DNA from: JACVRW01 sp963820315
GTDB taxonomy: Bacteria; Actinomycetota; Thermoleophilia; Solirubrobacterales; Thermoleophilaceae
Reading direction: 5' to 3'
DNA: 64,000 bases
NCBI GenBank assembly: GCA_963820315.1
Contig: CAWFZK010000019.1
Span: forward strand, 62,001 to 126,000
Made by a program: the position numbers and the translations under genes. The notes under the pieces are model-generated. The model searched no databases. It saw only the letters and a list, made by a program, of their open reading frames with translations, and was not told where the DNA came from. Numbering within the stretch: position 1 is the first letter of the stretch; each line of letters opens with the position of its first letter. Below are positions 1 through 8,641 of this stretch, piece after piece.

Positions 1-528
1 GTGCAGGCAGGGCACGAACCCACCGTCCTCGCCCAGCACCTCGAGCGCCCCCTGCCCCATGCGAGTCATGATCCGCATCGAGCAGGCCACATACGAGGAG
101 TCCGTGATCTGCACTCCGATGTGCGCGATCCGCGAGCCGAGCGGGCCCATCGAGAACGGCACGACGTACATGATGCGGCCGCGCATCGAGCCGCGGAAGA
201 GGCCCTCGAGCGTCTCCCGCATCTCCCCCGGGTCGCGCCAGTTGTTCGTCGGGCCGGCGTCCTCCTCCCGCTCGGAGCAGATGAAGGTGCGGTCCTCGAC
301 GCGGGCGACGTCGTCGGGATCCGACCGCGAGAGATACGAATTCGGCCGCTTGGCGTCCGAGAGCCGCTCGAACGTTCCGGCCGTGATCAGGCGCTCGCAG
401 AGCTCGTCGTACTCCTCCGCTGAGCCGTCGCACCAGTAGATCGCGTCTGGCTGCGTGAGCTCCGCCACCTCCTCCACCCAGGCGAGCAGCCGCTTGTGGG
501 TGGTGGGGGCCGTGGTCGTCTGTGTCAC
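1..528 (-). CDS. pckG: Phosphoenolpyruvate carboxykinase (GTP), N-terminal part, cut by window edge
   Basis: The complement reads an unbroken 176-codon frame from a GTG at 528 off the left edge. It holds the start of GTP-type PEP carboxykinase (about 600 residues in full): WVEEVAELTQPDAIYWCDGS near residues 17-36, then SYLSRSDPDDVARVEDRTFI, GPTNNWRDPGEM and RGRIMYVVPFSMGPLGS. The enzyme converts oxaloacetate and GTP to PEP and CO2 in the cytosol at the start of gluconeogenesis. An AAGGAG lies about 12 bases before the GTG. It is transcribed away from the sortase gene, so the two share the 529-638 promoter region. The catalytic P-loop lies outside the window. The family call is firm; only the exact start is open. 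Confidence 0.93.
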   Translation of the reverse strand, partial: MTQTTTAPTTHKRLLAWVEEVAELTQPDAIYWCDGSAEEYDELCERLITAGTFERLSDAKRPNSYLSRSDPDDVARVEDRTFICSEREEDAGPTNNWRDPGEMRETLEGLFRGSMRGRIMYVVPFSMGPLGSRIAHIGVQITDSSYVACSMRIMTRMGQGALEVLGEDGGFVPCLH

Positions 529-591
529 TGGTCTCGCGATCTCCTTAGGGTCACTCCGGGGGCCGCTAACCGTACCCCACGTCCCCCCGCC

Positions 592-628
592 GGGACTGAC
601 CGATCGGTTGGGCCAGTCCCCCTACACT
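592..628. promoter_or_regulatory. Nested dyad and -10 element in the pckG/sortase divergent promoter
   Basis: Arms GGGACTG (592-598) and CAGTCCC (614-620) are exact reverse complements, and between them lies the 10-base perfect palindrome ACCGATCGGT (599-608). Three bases after the right arm is TACACT (623-628), which fits an actinobacterial TAnnnT -10 box and ends 10 bases before the TTG start of the sortase. A site placed just upstream of the -10 box could bind a regulator acting on the sortase, on pckG, or on both. The protein bound is unknown. Confidence 0.4.
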
Positions 629-638
629 GAGCGGGACC

Positions 639-1284
639 TTGAACGCGCGGCGATCTGGTCCCTGGCGGCACGTGCTCCGCTTTCTCGGCTCCGTGCTGAT
701 GGTCAGCGGGGTCCTCCTGATCGCCGACGCGGGCATCACGCTCGCGTGGCAGGAGCCGGTCTCGGCGTTCCTGGCGGAGCGCCAGCAGAACGCCCTCAAG
801 GAGGAGCTCTACGACCCGCCGGCGCACGTCGAGAAGCGGATCCGCGAGAAGCGCCCGCTCCCCGGCGACTCCATCGGCGAGATCATCATGCCCTCGCTCG
901 GCAAGCACTACTTCATGGTCGAGGGCACCGACACGGACAACCTCCGCAAGGGCCCGGGCCACTATCCGGAGACGCCGCTTGCCCGGTGAGCGCGGGACCG
1001 TCGCGGTCGCCGGCCACCGCACCACCTACGGCGCCCCGTTCCGCAACATCGACCAGCTGAAGCACGGCAACCGGATCATCATGTCGATGCCCTACGGCCG
1101 CTTCGTCTACCGGGTCGAGAAGACCCAGATCGTCGACGACTCCGCCCTCTGGATCACCGATCCGGTCGGCTACGACCGGCTCGTGCTGAGCGCCTGCCAT
1201 CCGCTCTACAGCGCGGCGCAGCGGATCGTGGTGTTCGCGCGTCTGACGAAGCGACAACCGCCGACGGTCAAGGTCGAGGGGTAG
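639..1284 (+). CDS. Class E sortase, one frameshift
   Basis: Two frames together make one sortase of about 214 residues. The first (from TTG 639) has an N-terminal membrane segment (HVLRFLGSVLMVSGVLLIAD) and the PGDSIGEIIMPSLGKHYFMVEG strand region. The second carries AGHRTTYGAPF (catalytic His), LSACHPLYSA (catalytic Cys) and RIVVFARL (catalytic Arg). The join should read PETPLPGERGTVAV; one extra base near 981 (CTT-G-CCC-GGT) breaks it. Sortases cleave a C-terminal LPXTG/LAXTG signal outside the membrane and attach the protein to the cell wall. All catalytic residues are present, so a sequence error is more likely than a dead gene. An LPFTG protein at 3656-3952 is a possible substrate. Confidence 0.85.
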
Positions 1285-1289
1285 CGCGC

Positions 1290-1448
1290 TTAAACTGCCT
1301 CCGGGCGCAGCTCGGTGTGGCCCGGGACCATCGCGCCCTCGATATCCGACTGGTCCCGCGACTCGAACCACAGGATGAGCCCGATGACGAGCGCGAGGGC
1401 GATGGCGAGCACCGCCAGCCAATAGAGGACCTTCAGCAGGATGCGCAT
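1290..1448 (-). CDS. Small single-pass membrane protein, 52 residues
   Basis: The complement from ATG 1448 reads 52 codons to a TAA at 1290-1292. It starts MRILLKVLYW, continues with a hydrophobic helix of about 22 residues (positions 8-29, mostly L, A, V, I), and ends with an acidic tail containing ESRDQSDIEGAM and VPGHTEL. One N-terminal membrane helix with a soluble acidic tail is typical of small actinobacterial membrane proteins of unknown role. It overlaps the start of the divergent O-antigen ligase by 8 bases and lies tail-to-tail with the sortase, 5 bases from its stop. I do not recognise a family. Membrane charge pattern and codon use support a real gene. Confidence 0.6.
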   Translation of the reverse strand: MRILLKVLYWLAVLAIALALVIGLILWFESRDQSDIEGAMVPGHTELRPEAV

Positions 1449-3508
1449 CGAAAGCAGAGGGCGACGCTACCGGCTCCCGCGGCTGCCTGACTGGCTGCGC
1501 GAGCTGCTGGCCGAGGCGCCGGCGCTGCCGTCACAGCTGCTCGCGGTCTGCGTGCTGCTGGTGATGGTCGCCACGGAGGCCGGCTACGGCGACACCAACT
1601 GGCCGCCCGCGGCCCTGCTGCTGCTCGCACTGCTGGTCGTGACCGCCTTCGTGGTGCCGCTTCCCCGGCGGCCCGGCGCGCTCCAGCTCACGGGCCTCGC
1701 GCTGTTCGCCGGCTACGCGGCCTGGAGCTTCCTCTCGATCACCTGGGCGGGCGTCGCGGCCGACGCCTGGGAGGCCGCCGGGCGCACGAGCGGCTACCTC
1801 GTGGTGATCGCGCTGTTCCTGCTCTGGCCGCCGGGACCGCGCGGGGTGCGCCTGCTGATCGCCGTCTTCTCGCTCGGGGTCGCGGTGATCGGCGTGGTCG
1901 AGCTGCTGCGCGCCGACGCCGCCGCGGCGCCCGGCACCTTCTTCATCGACGTGCGCTTCGCCGAGCCGGCGGGCTACATCAACGCGAACGTGGCGATGTG
2001 GACCCTGGGGCTGTTCGGCTGCGTCGCCACGGCCGCGACCGCGCGCGCCCACCCGGCCCTGCGGGGCAGCGCGCTGGCCGGCGCGACCATGCTCGCCGGA
2101 CTGGCGCTCCTCGGCCAGAGCCGGGGCTGGGTGTTCGCCCTGCCGCTGGCGCTGCTCGTCCTGCTCGTGATCTCGCCGGACCGGCTCCGCATCGCGCTGG
2201 GCTCGATCCTCGTCGCGCTGGCGCTGCTGCCGATCCGCCAGACGCTGCTCGACGTGCACGACAGGTACTCCCCCGCCCGCCTCGACGGCCTGCTCTCGGA
2301 CGCGACCGCGGCGCTCATGCTCGTGACCGTGGTCGCGGGCGTCGTCGCCGCGCTCTGGGCCTTCGGCGAACGGCGCGCGGTCCCCGACGAGGGCACGAGG
2401 CGACGGCTGGCGCTCGGCACCGGGATCGTGCTCGTCGCGCTGGCGCTCGGCTGCGGGGCTGGTGGCGCTCGCCGCCGTGAACGATCCGGTGGACAAGCTG
2501 AGCGACACCTGGTCCGAGTTCAAGCAGGGCTACTCGGACGAGGCTCCGAGCGAGAGCGAGTCGCGCTTCGGGAGCGCCGGCTCGAACCGCTACGACTTCT
2601 GGACGGTCGCCTGGCACGGCTTCGAGGACGAGCCCATCCGCGGGCTCGGCGCCGAGAACTTCCAGCGCCTCTACCTGAAGGAGGGCCAGAGCACGGAGAA
2701 GCCGCGCTACCCGCACTCCCTCGAGCTCGAGGTGCTGTCCGGGCTCGGCATCGTCGGCGCGCTGCTGCTCTTCGGAGCGCTGCTGGCGCTGACCGTGGCG
2801 GGCTGCCGGGCGCTGTTCGCGGCGCCCGAGGCGCGCGGAGCGGCGGCCGCAGCGCTCGGGATCTTCGCCTACTGGCTGCTGCACGCCTCCGTGGACTGGT
2901 TCTGGGCCTTCTTCGCGCTCAGCGGCTCCGCGCTCGCCGCGCTCGCGATGGCGGCATCGCTGTCGCCCGCCCCCGCCGTCGAGCCGGCCGAGCGGCCCGC
3001 GCGCGGGCGCACCGCCGGTCTCGTGGTGGGCTCGGTCGCCGCGGCCCTGCTCGCGCTCGCGATCGCGGCGCCCTGGCTCTCCGCGCGCGAGGTCGATCAC
3101 GCAAGTGACATTTGGCGCGAGGATCCCCAGGCCGCCTTCGACGCGCTCGACCGGGCCGAGACCTTCAACCCGCTGTCGACGCTCCCGGGCGCGACGGCGG
3201 GCACGATCGCGTTGCGGCTCGACCTGACGGACGAGGCGGAGCGCCACTTCCGCGAGGTGCTCGACGACGATCCGGAGAACGCCTACGCCGCGCTCGAACT
3301 CGGCCTGATCGCCTCCGCAAACGGGAACAACGCTGAGGCGAGGCGCATGCTGGAGCTGGCGCTCGCCCAGAATCCGCGCGATCCGCTCGTCCTCGAGGTG
3401 CTCGAGGACGTCAAGGCGGGCAGGCGCGTTTCTCCGTCCGCCGTGAACGCCAGAATCGCGCGGAGCGCTCAGTCCGTGGCTAACCGCGCGGCGGGCTCAG
3501 GGAACTAA
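1441..3508 (+). CDS. O-antigen ligase/polymerase (Wzy_C) with C-terminal TPR region, one frameshift
   Basis: A multi-pass membrane protein of about 689 residues in two frames joined near 2450. The first part has many hydrophobic helices and GYINANVAMWTLGLFGC. The second carries the Wzy_C region with RYDFWTVAWHGFEDEPIRGLGAENFQRLY and YPHSLELEVLSGLGIVGALLLFG, followed by TPR-like helices (AFDALDRAETFNPLS, AERHFREVLDDDPENAYAALELG). The family polymerises or ligates lipid-linked glycans at the outer face of the membrane. An intact paralogue of the same design lies at 45834-47846, which supports the join. The break is one base in a GC-rich run. A start after 1441 is possible because the first codons overlap the small divergent gene. 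Confidence 0.85.
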
Positions 3509-3655
3509 AGATCTGTGAAATTCTGCACTTAAGCGTGGCGGGGGTCACAGAGTCGTGGTATTGAAAATGGAGGACTTTACGGGCGGGGTGGGGGTACACC
3601 GCGGACTCGCAGGCCCAATGGGCCACGGTGTCGTGCCACCAGGGAAGACTCAAGA

Positions 3656-3952
3656 ATGAGGATGAAGATGAAGAAGATCAGTTCAATGCTGCTTGCGCTG
3701 GCCCTGTGCCTGGCGTTCGCAACCACGGCTTTCGGCCAGTCCGCCGTCGACGGCTACAACGACATCGGCGGACAGGTCCAGAGTGGCGTCGGAGGCAGCG
3801 GTTCGCCGCCTGCCGCCACGACCGCTGACACCAGCAGCGGCAGCCTGCCGTTCACCGGCCTTGACGTCGCGCTGTTCGCCGGCGCCGGCGGTCTGCTGAT
3901 TCTCGCCGGTGTCGGGATGCGTCGCCTGACGCGCTCGGCCGGCACTGCCTAG
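3656..3952 (+). CDS. Small secreted LPXTG cell-wall-anchored protein
   Basis: A 98-residue protein with the full layout of a sortase substrate: basic N-terminus and hydrophobic signal peptide (residues 1-27, likely cut after TTAFG), a short Gly/Ser/Pro/Thr-rich mature part, LPFTG at residues 64-68, a hydrophobic helix (about 70-87), and the positive tail RRLTRSAGTA. The mature anchored part would be only about 40 residues, so it may be a spacer, adhesin stub or glycan carrier rather than an enzyme. A class E sortase lies 2.4 kb upstream. The 147-base upstream gap (3509-3655) holds an exact GGCCC/GGGCC hairpin (3612-3624) and no clear promoter. The function is unknown. Confidence 0.85.
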   Translation: MRMKMKKISSMLLALALCLAFATTAFGQSAVDGYNDIGGQVQSGVGGSGSPPAATTADTSSGSLPFTGLDVALFAGAGGLLILAGVGMRRLTRSAGTA

Positions 3953-3969
3953 ACCCTTTCAGGATGACC

Positions 3970-4000
3970 CCCCACCGCGGCACTGCAGCCGACGGTGGGG
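3970..4000 (+). terminator. Hairpin after the LPFTG gene
   Basis: CCCCACCG (3970-3977) and CGGTGGGG (3993-4000) form a perfect 8-bp stem with a 15-base loop, 17 bases after the LPFTG stop codon. No T-run follows, so it is a weak or non-canonical terminator, or an RNA-stabilising end. Confidence 0.45.
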
Positions 4001-4080
4001 CGGTCGTTCCTGACCATGCCTCGGATTTGGAGCTTCGGAGCGATCCGATGAGCGACCACGCCTTCGCACATAATCCAGCG

Positions 4081-5568
4081 ATGGATGCGCTGCCGCGGAC
4101 GCGGCCGACGGAACCGGCGCTGCCCGCACGTCGGCCGAGCGGCGACGGGTCGTCCAGACGCTCTTCGAGGGTCGTGGGTGGCTGCGTTTCCGGCTGGCCG
4201 TCGACGCCGTCCTGCTGGTCCTGGGCGTCGTCTCCGCGATAGTCGGCGCCCCTGAGGGCGACGTCGGTGCGGGCTCCGGCCTCGTCTGGCTGCTGCCGCC
4301 GCTCACGCTCGTGCTGATGGCGCTCTGGGGGCTGTATCGCGACCGCACCACGATGCGCCTGATCGACGGCATCGGCCAGGTGACCGCCGCCACCGCGCTG
4401 CCGACGATCGCGATCATCGCGATCGCGGCGCTCCTCGACCCGAGCGCCGAGCTCGCCCCGCTGCTCGCCCGCGCCTGGCTGTTCGGCACGGTCTACCTGG
4501 TCGGCGGCCGCATCGTCCTGAGCTGGGCTCAGCGCCGCGCCCGGGCGGGTCGCCTGATAGCGAAGCCGACGCTGATCGTGGGCGCCGGCGTGATCGGCTC
4601 ACACGTGGAGCGGCGCCTGACCGCCCAGCCGCAGCTCGGCCTCGAGCCGGTCGGCTACCTCGACTCGGATCCGCCGCCCACCGACATGGTCCCCGACCGT
4701 GAGGCCCCGGTGCTCGGCTCGCCGGCCGACCTCGGCCGGGTCGTCGCCGAGACCGGCGCCCGCCACGTCGTGCTCGGCTTCAGCACGGCGCCCGGACCAC
4801 GAGCTGATCCCGCTTGTCAAGGAGTGCGAGGCGCGCGGGCTCGAGGTGTCGCTCGTGCCGCGCCTCTTCGAGAGCGTCAACGTCCGCGTTGCGCTCGACC
4901 ACCTCGGTGGTCTGCCGCTCTTCGGGCTCCATTCGATCGATCCCAAGGGCTGGCAGTTCGCGATCAAGCACGTCTTCGACCGAATCGTCGCCGGGAGCAT
5001 GCTGCTCGTGCTGTCCCCGGTGCTGGTTGCGATCGCCCTCGCGGTTCGATTCAGCTCGCCGGGACCCATCCTCTTCCGGCAGCTTCGAATCGGCCGCGAC
5101 GGGCGTCGCTTCGAGATGCTCAAGTTCCGCTCGATGGCGCTGGCGCCGCCGCAGCCGGAGGCGACGCCCAACAACGTGCTCACGCTTCCCACGGACATCG
5201 GGCCGGGCGGGATCGAGGGCATCGACCGGCGCACGCGCACCGGCGCGTTCCTGCGCCGCACCTCGCTCGACGAGCTTCCGCAGCTCTTCAACGTGGTCAA
5301 GGGCGAGATGAGCCTCGTCGGGCCGCGGCCCGAGCGGCCGGAGTTCGTGGACCTCTTCGGCGACCGCATCGCCCGCTACGAGGACCGTCACCGAGTCAAG
5401 TCAGGGGTCACCGGATGGGCCCAGGTGCACGGCCTCCGCGGGCAGACCTCGCTACGCGACCGGGTGGAATGGGACAATTACTACATCGAGAATTGGTCCC
5501 TCACCCTGGACACCAAGATCCTTCTCATGACCCTGGGTGCCATCTTCACCGGGTCGCGTGACGCCTGA
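4081..5568 (+). CDS. Undecaprenyl-phosphate sugar phosphotransferase (initiating EPS transferase), frameshifted
   Basis: Polyprenyl glycosylphosphotransferase family, about 490 residues. The N-terminal part has membrane helices (WLRFRLAVDAVLLVLGVV; LLPPLTLVLMALWGLY) and a Rossmann-like section (LIVGAGVIGSHVERRL). The C-terminal catalytic domain has SSPGPILFRQLRIGRDGRRF, LKFRSM, RRTSLDELPQLFNVVKGEMS, LVGPRPERPEFV and KSGVTGWAQVHGLRG. It moves a sugar-1-phosphate to undecaprenyl phosphate, the first step of EPS repeat synthesis. One extra C near 4790 splits GFSTAPDHELIPLV. A second frame change near 4125 is inferred because the N-terminal frame has no start codon, while ATG 4081 lies in another frame. 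It overlaps the next gene by 11 bases. Confidence 0.87.
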
Positions 5569-6682
5569 GCAAGGCGCCCTCCGCAAGCGCTTTCCCAACG
5601 TCGCGATCTCCCACGAGTGGCTCACCATCCCGGGTGGCTCGGAGAAGGTCGTGCTGCAGTTCCTCGAGCTGTTCCCGGACGCCGAGATCTACACGACGGT
5701 CTACGACCCCGAGCCGTGGCCGGACGCGATCACGAACGCGCGGGTGCACACGTCGTACCTGAACCGGCTGCCGGCAGCCCAGCGCATCTACCCGCGCCTG
5801 CTGCCGCTCATGAATGCCGCCTTCGAGTCCTTCGACCTGAGCGGCTACGACCTGGTGCTGTCGAGCAACCACGCCTGCGCGAAGAACGTGATCACGGCGC
5901 CCGGGACGCTGCACGTGTGCTATTGCCACACGCCGATGCGCTACGCCTGGGACCCCGGCTTCTTCGCGGGCGAGCAGCTCGGCCTGGCTGAGCGCGCGCT
6001 GCTGCCGCTGCTGCTGGGCCGCCTGCGCCGCCAGGACGCGATCGCCTCGGCGCGGCCGGACGTCTACATCGCGAACTCGCGGCACGTGGCCGCGCGCATC
6101 CGCAAGTACTACCGCCGCGACTCGACGGTCATCCATCCGCCCGTCGACGTCGAGCGCTTCCTGGGCACTCCGCGGCGCGACGGCGGCTACTACCTCTTCC
6201 TCGGCCGGCTCGTCCCGTACAAGCGCGCCGACCTCGCGGTGGCCGCCTGCGCCCGCCTCGACCGGCCGCTGAAGGTGGTCGGCTCGGGACGCGGCGGCGA
6301 GTCGCTCGCGGAGCTGGCCGGACCGCGCACGGAGCTGCTCGGCTTCGTCGGCGACGACGAGCTCGCCGCGATCGTGGGAGGAGCGCGCGCGCTGCTGTTC
6401 CCGGGCGAGGAGGACTTCGGGATGGTGCCCGTGGAGGTCCAGGCCGCGGGCGTTCCCGTGATCGCCTACGGGCGCGGCGGGGCGGCGGACAGCGTCGTCG
6501 ACGGCGTGACCGGCATCCTGTACGACGATCCGGGCGTCGACGCGCTGTGTGAGGCGATCGAGCGCTTCGAGGCGACGAGCTTCGACGAGGACGAGCTGCG
6601 CACGCGCGCCGCGGCGTTCTCGCCGGAGCGCTTTCGCCGCGAGATATCCGAGTTCCTGATGACGCTGCACGCCGAGGAGTGA
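5558..6682 (+). CDS. Glycosyltransferase family 4
   Basis: A GT-B fold glycosyltransferase of about 374 residues. It has a glycine-rich acceptor-domain loop (SHEWLTIPGGSEKVV), CYCHTPMRYAWDPGFF, donor-domain YYLFLGRLVPYKRADLAVAA and the E-x7-E region PGEEDFGMVPVEVQAAGVPV. The HTPMRYAWD motif is common in mannosyl-type EPS transferases, but the sugar cannot be fixed from sequence. I chose GTG 5558, which overlaps the end of the sugar transferase by 11 bases and suggests translational coupling; ATG 5537 in the same frame is the alternative. The gene is intact and lies 3 bases before the epimerase. Confidence 0.88.
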   Translation: MTPEQGALRKRFPNVAISHEWLTIPGGSEKVVLQFLELFPDAEIYTTVYDPEPWPDAITNARVHTSYLNRLPAAQRIYPRLLPLMNAAFESFDLSGYDLVLSSNHACAKNVITAPGTLHVCYCHTPMRYAWDPGFFAGEQLGLAERALLPLLLGRLRRQDAIASARPDVYIANSRHVAARIRKYYRRDSTVIHPPVDVERFLGTPRRDGGYYLFLGRLVPYKRADLAVAACARLDRPLKVVGSGRGGESLAELAGPRTELLGFVGDDELAAIVGGARALLFPGEEDFGMVPVEVQAAGVPVIAYGRGGAADSVVDGVTGILYDDPGVDALCEAIERFEATSFDEDELRTRAAAFSPERFRREISEFLMTLHAEE

Positions 6683-6685
6683 GAC

Positions 6686-7663
6686 ATGAGTGATCTGGTG
6701 CTGGTGACGGGCGGGGCGGGCTACGTGGGAGCGTCGCTCGTCGAGCAGCTGCGCGAGAAGGGCCGCCCGGTGCGCGCGTTCGACGTCTTCCTGCACGATC
6801 AGGAAGGAGTCGGTGCGCGGCTCGAGGAGCTCGGCGCGGAGCTCCAGCGCGGCGACATCCGCGACGAGGCGGCGCGCCGCTCGGCGCTCGACGGCGTCGG
6901 CGCGGTCGTGCACCTCGCGGCCATCGTCGGGGACCCGGCCTGCGCCCGCGACCCGGAGCTCGCTCAGGCCGTCAACGTCGACAGCACCCGCGCGCTCGCG
7001 GACGAGGCGCGCGCGGCGGGCGTCAAGCACATGATCTTCGCCTCCACCTGCTCGAACTACGGGCGCATGACCGACCCGACGGTGGCCGTCGACGAGACCG
7101 CCGAGCTGGCGCCGGTCTCGCTGTACGCGGAGCAGAAGGTCGAGGTGGAGACGCTGCTGCTCTCCGGCGCCACCGCCCCGATGGCCGCAACCTGCCTGCG
7201 GCTCGCGACCGTCTACGGCGTGGCGGCCCGCATGCGCTTCGACCTCACCGTCAACGAGTTCACCCGCGACCTCTGGGCCGACCGCGACCTCGAGGTCTTC
7301 GGCGAGCAGTTCTGGCGGCCGTACGTGCACGTCCGCGACGCCGCCCGGGCGATGACGATGGTGCTGGACGCCGGCCCGGAGGCGATGGGCGGCGAGGTCT
7401 TCAACGTCGGCGACTCGGACGAGAACTACCGCAAGCTCGACCTCGTCGAGATCATCACCGGCCGGCTCGGGCGCGGGAAGGTGAGCTACGTCCATCGCGA
7501 CGAGGACCCGCGCGACTACCGCGTTGCTTTCGGCAAGGTCCACGAGCAGCTCGGCTTCGAGCCCAGCATGCGCGTGCCCGACGGCGTGCAGGAGGTGGCC
7601 GGCGCACTCGACGACGGCGCCTTCGGGGATCCCTGGGCGAGCGCCTACCGCAACACCCCCTGA
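6686..7663 (+). CDS. NAD-dependent sugar epimerase/dehydratase (extended SDR)
   Basis: 325 residues. It has the Rossmann motif VTGGAGYVGASL (residues 7-18), DVF/GDIRD cofactor contacts, HLAAIVGDPA, and an active-site segment with STCSNYGRM plus SLYAEQK supplying the Tyr-x3-Lys pair. Such enzymes make or rearrange nucleotide sugars (epimerisation, dehydration, reduction) for EPS repeats. The ATG follows the glycosyltransferase stop by 3 bases, so they are co-transcribed. Substrate specificity is not readable from sequence. Confidence 0.87.
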   Translation: MSDLVLVTGGAGYVGASLVEQLREKGRPVRAFDVFLHDQEGVGARLEELGAELQRGDIRDEAARRSALDGVGAVVHLAAIVGDPACARDPELAQAVNVDSTRALADEARAAGVKHMIFASTCSNYGRMTDPTVAVDETAELAPVSLYAEQKVEVETLLLSGATAPMAATCLRLATVYGVAARMRFDLTVNEFTRDLWADRDLEVFGEQFWRPYVHVRDAARAMTMVLDAGPEAMGGEVFNVGDSDENYRKLDLVEIITGRLGRGKVSYVHRDEDPRDYRVAFGKVHEQLGFEPSMRVPDGVQEVAGALDDGAFGDPWASAYRNTP

Positions 7664-7665
7664 GC

Positions 7666-8639
7666 GTGGTGCCGGAGGCTGGCCAAGGCTGTCCTCGGGG
7701 CCCTGCTGCGCTGGCTCGCGCGGCTCTCGCCGCGCAGGGTCGGGGTCGCGCTGCTCTACCACGGGATCGCCGACGACGACCGGGCGCGGCCGGACGTGCT
7801 GGTGCCGGCCATGCCCCCGGCGCTCTTCGCCGGCCAGCTCGCGCTGCTGCCCGCCGCTACGAGCTCGTGCCGGCATCGGAGCTGCAGGCGGCGATCGCGG
7901 CGCGCCGCCTGGGCGGGCGCATCCCGGTCGCCATCACCTTCGACGACGACGACCACACCCACCCGGCGACGGCAGCCCGCTGCTGCGCGACGCCGGGCTC
8001 ACCGCCACATTCTTCGTGAACGCCGAGTCGCTCGACGCGCCGCGCCCGCTCTGGTGGCAGCAGCTCCAGCGCGCCTGGGACGAGCGGACGATCGACTGCG
8101 AGCTGCTCGCGCTGATGGAGCTCGCCGCCCGGCCCGGGCGCCACCGGCTCTCGACAGCATCGGCTCCGCCGATCACCCAGCTGCGGCCCGGATCAGCGCG
8201 AGCTGCTCCGAGCCGCCCTGACGCGAGCGAGTCGGGGAGCGACCCGGCGCTCGACGGCCTGAGCGCGCGACGAGCTGCGCGACGCTCGCCGGCGGGCGGC
8301 TTCGAGCTCGGCTGCCACACGCCCCGGCACGACTACCTGCCCGCTGCTGAGCGCGGCGGAGCTCGAGCGAGTCGGTCGCAGCGGGCGTGAGGAGATCGAG
8401 GAGATAGCCGGGCGGCCACCGACGTCTTCGCCTACCCGAGCGGTGGCTGGGACGCGACGTGCGCGCACGCGGTCGAGCGCGGCCGGCTTCGGCGCCGCCT
8501 TCACCGCCGCAGGGAGGCGTCGTCACGCCCGGAGGCCGACCCGCTTGCGTTGCCGCGCATCTCGCCGCCGCCGGGCAACGTCGCGGAGCTCTCGTACGTG
8601 CTCGGCGCGCGCCCTGTGGACGCGGGGGTCGGCGCCTGA
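7666..8639 (+). pseudogene. Polysaccharide deacetylase (NodB-like), broken by several frame changes
   Basis: Three-frame reading recovers one deacetylase of about 320 residues: VGVALLYHGIADDDRARPDV, RIPVAITFDDD (metal-binding Asp pair), GLTATFFVNAESLDAPRPLWWQQL, FELGCHTPRHDYLP (the usual H-x3-H region) and VFAYPSGGWDATCAHAVE. At least five single-base frame changes separate these pieces. The family removes N- or O-acetyl groups from polysaccharides, here presumably the EPS. Motifs stay well preserved, which argues for sequencing error or very recent loss. It starts directly after the epimerase and ends 2 bases before the next glycosyltransferase start. Confidence 0.75.
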
Positions 8640-8641
8640 CC

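Noticed and set aside
1..423. Plus-strand open frame opposite pckG
   Set aside because: The complement encodes clear PEP carboxykinase; the plus frame is His/Arg-rich shadow sequence.
3509..3655. Riboswitch in front of the LPFTG gene
   Set aside because: A small GGCCC/GGGCC hairpin and G-rich stretches are present, but no known class landmark (no GCAAAGCC, no ydaO core) could be found.
5546..7876. 776-codon open frame on the minus strand
   Set aside because: It lies opposite two intact genes (glycosyltransferase and epimerase), is rich in Arg, His, Asp and Val as expected for a GC-rich antisense frame, and has no family motif.
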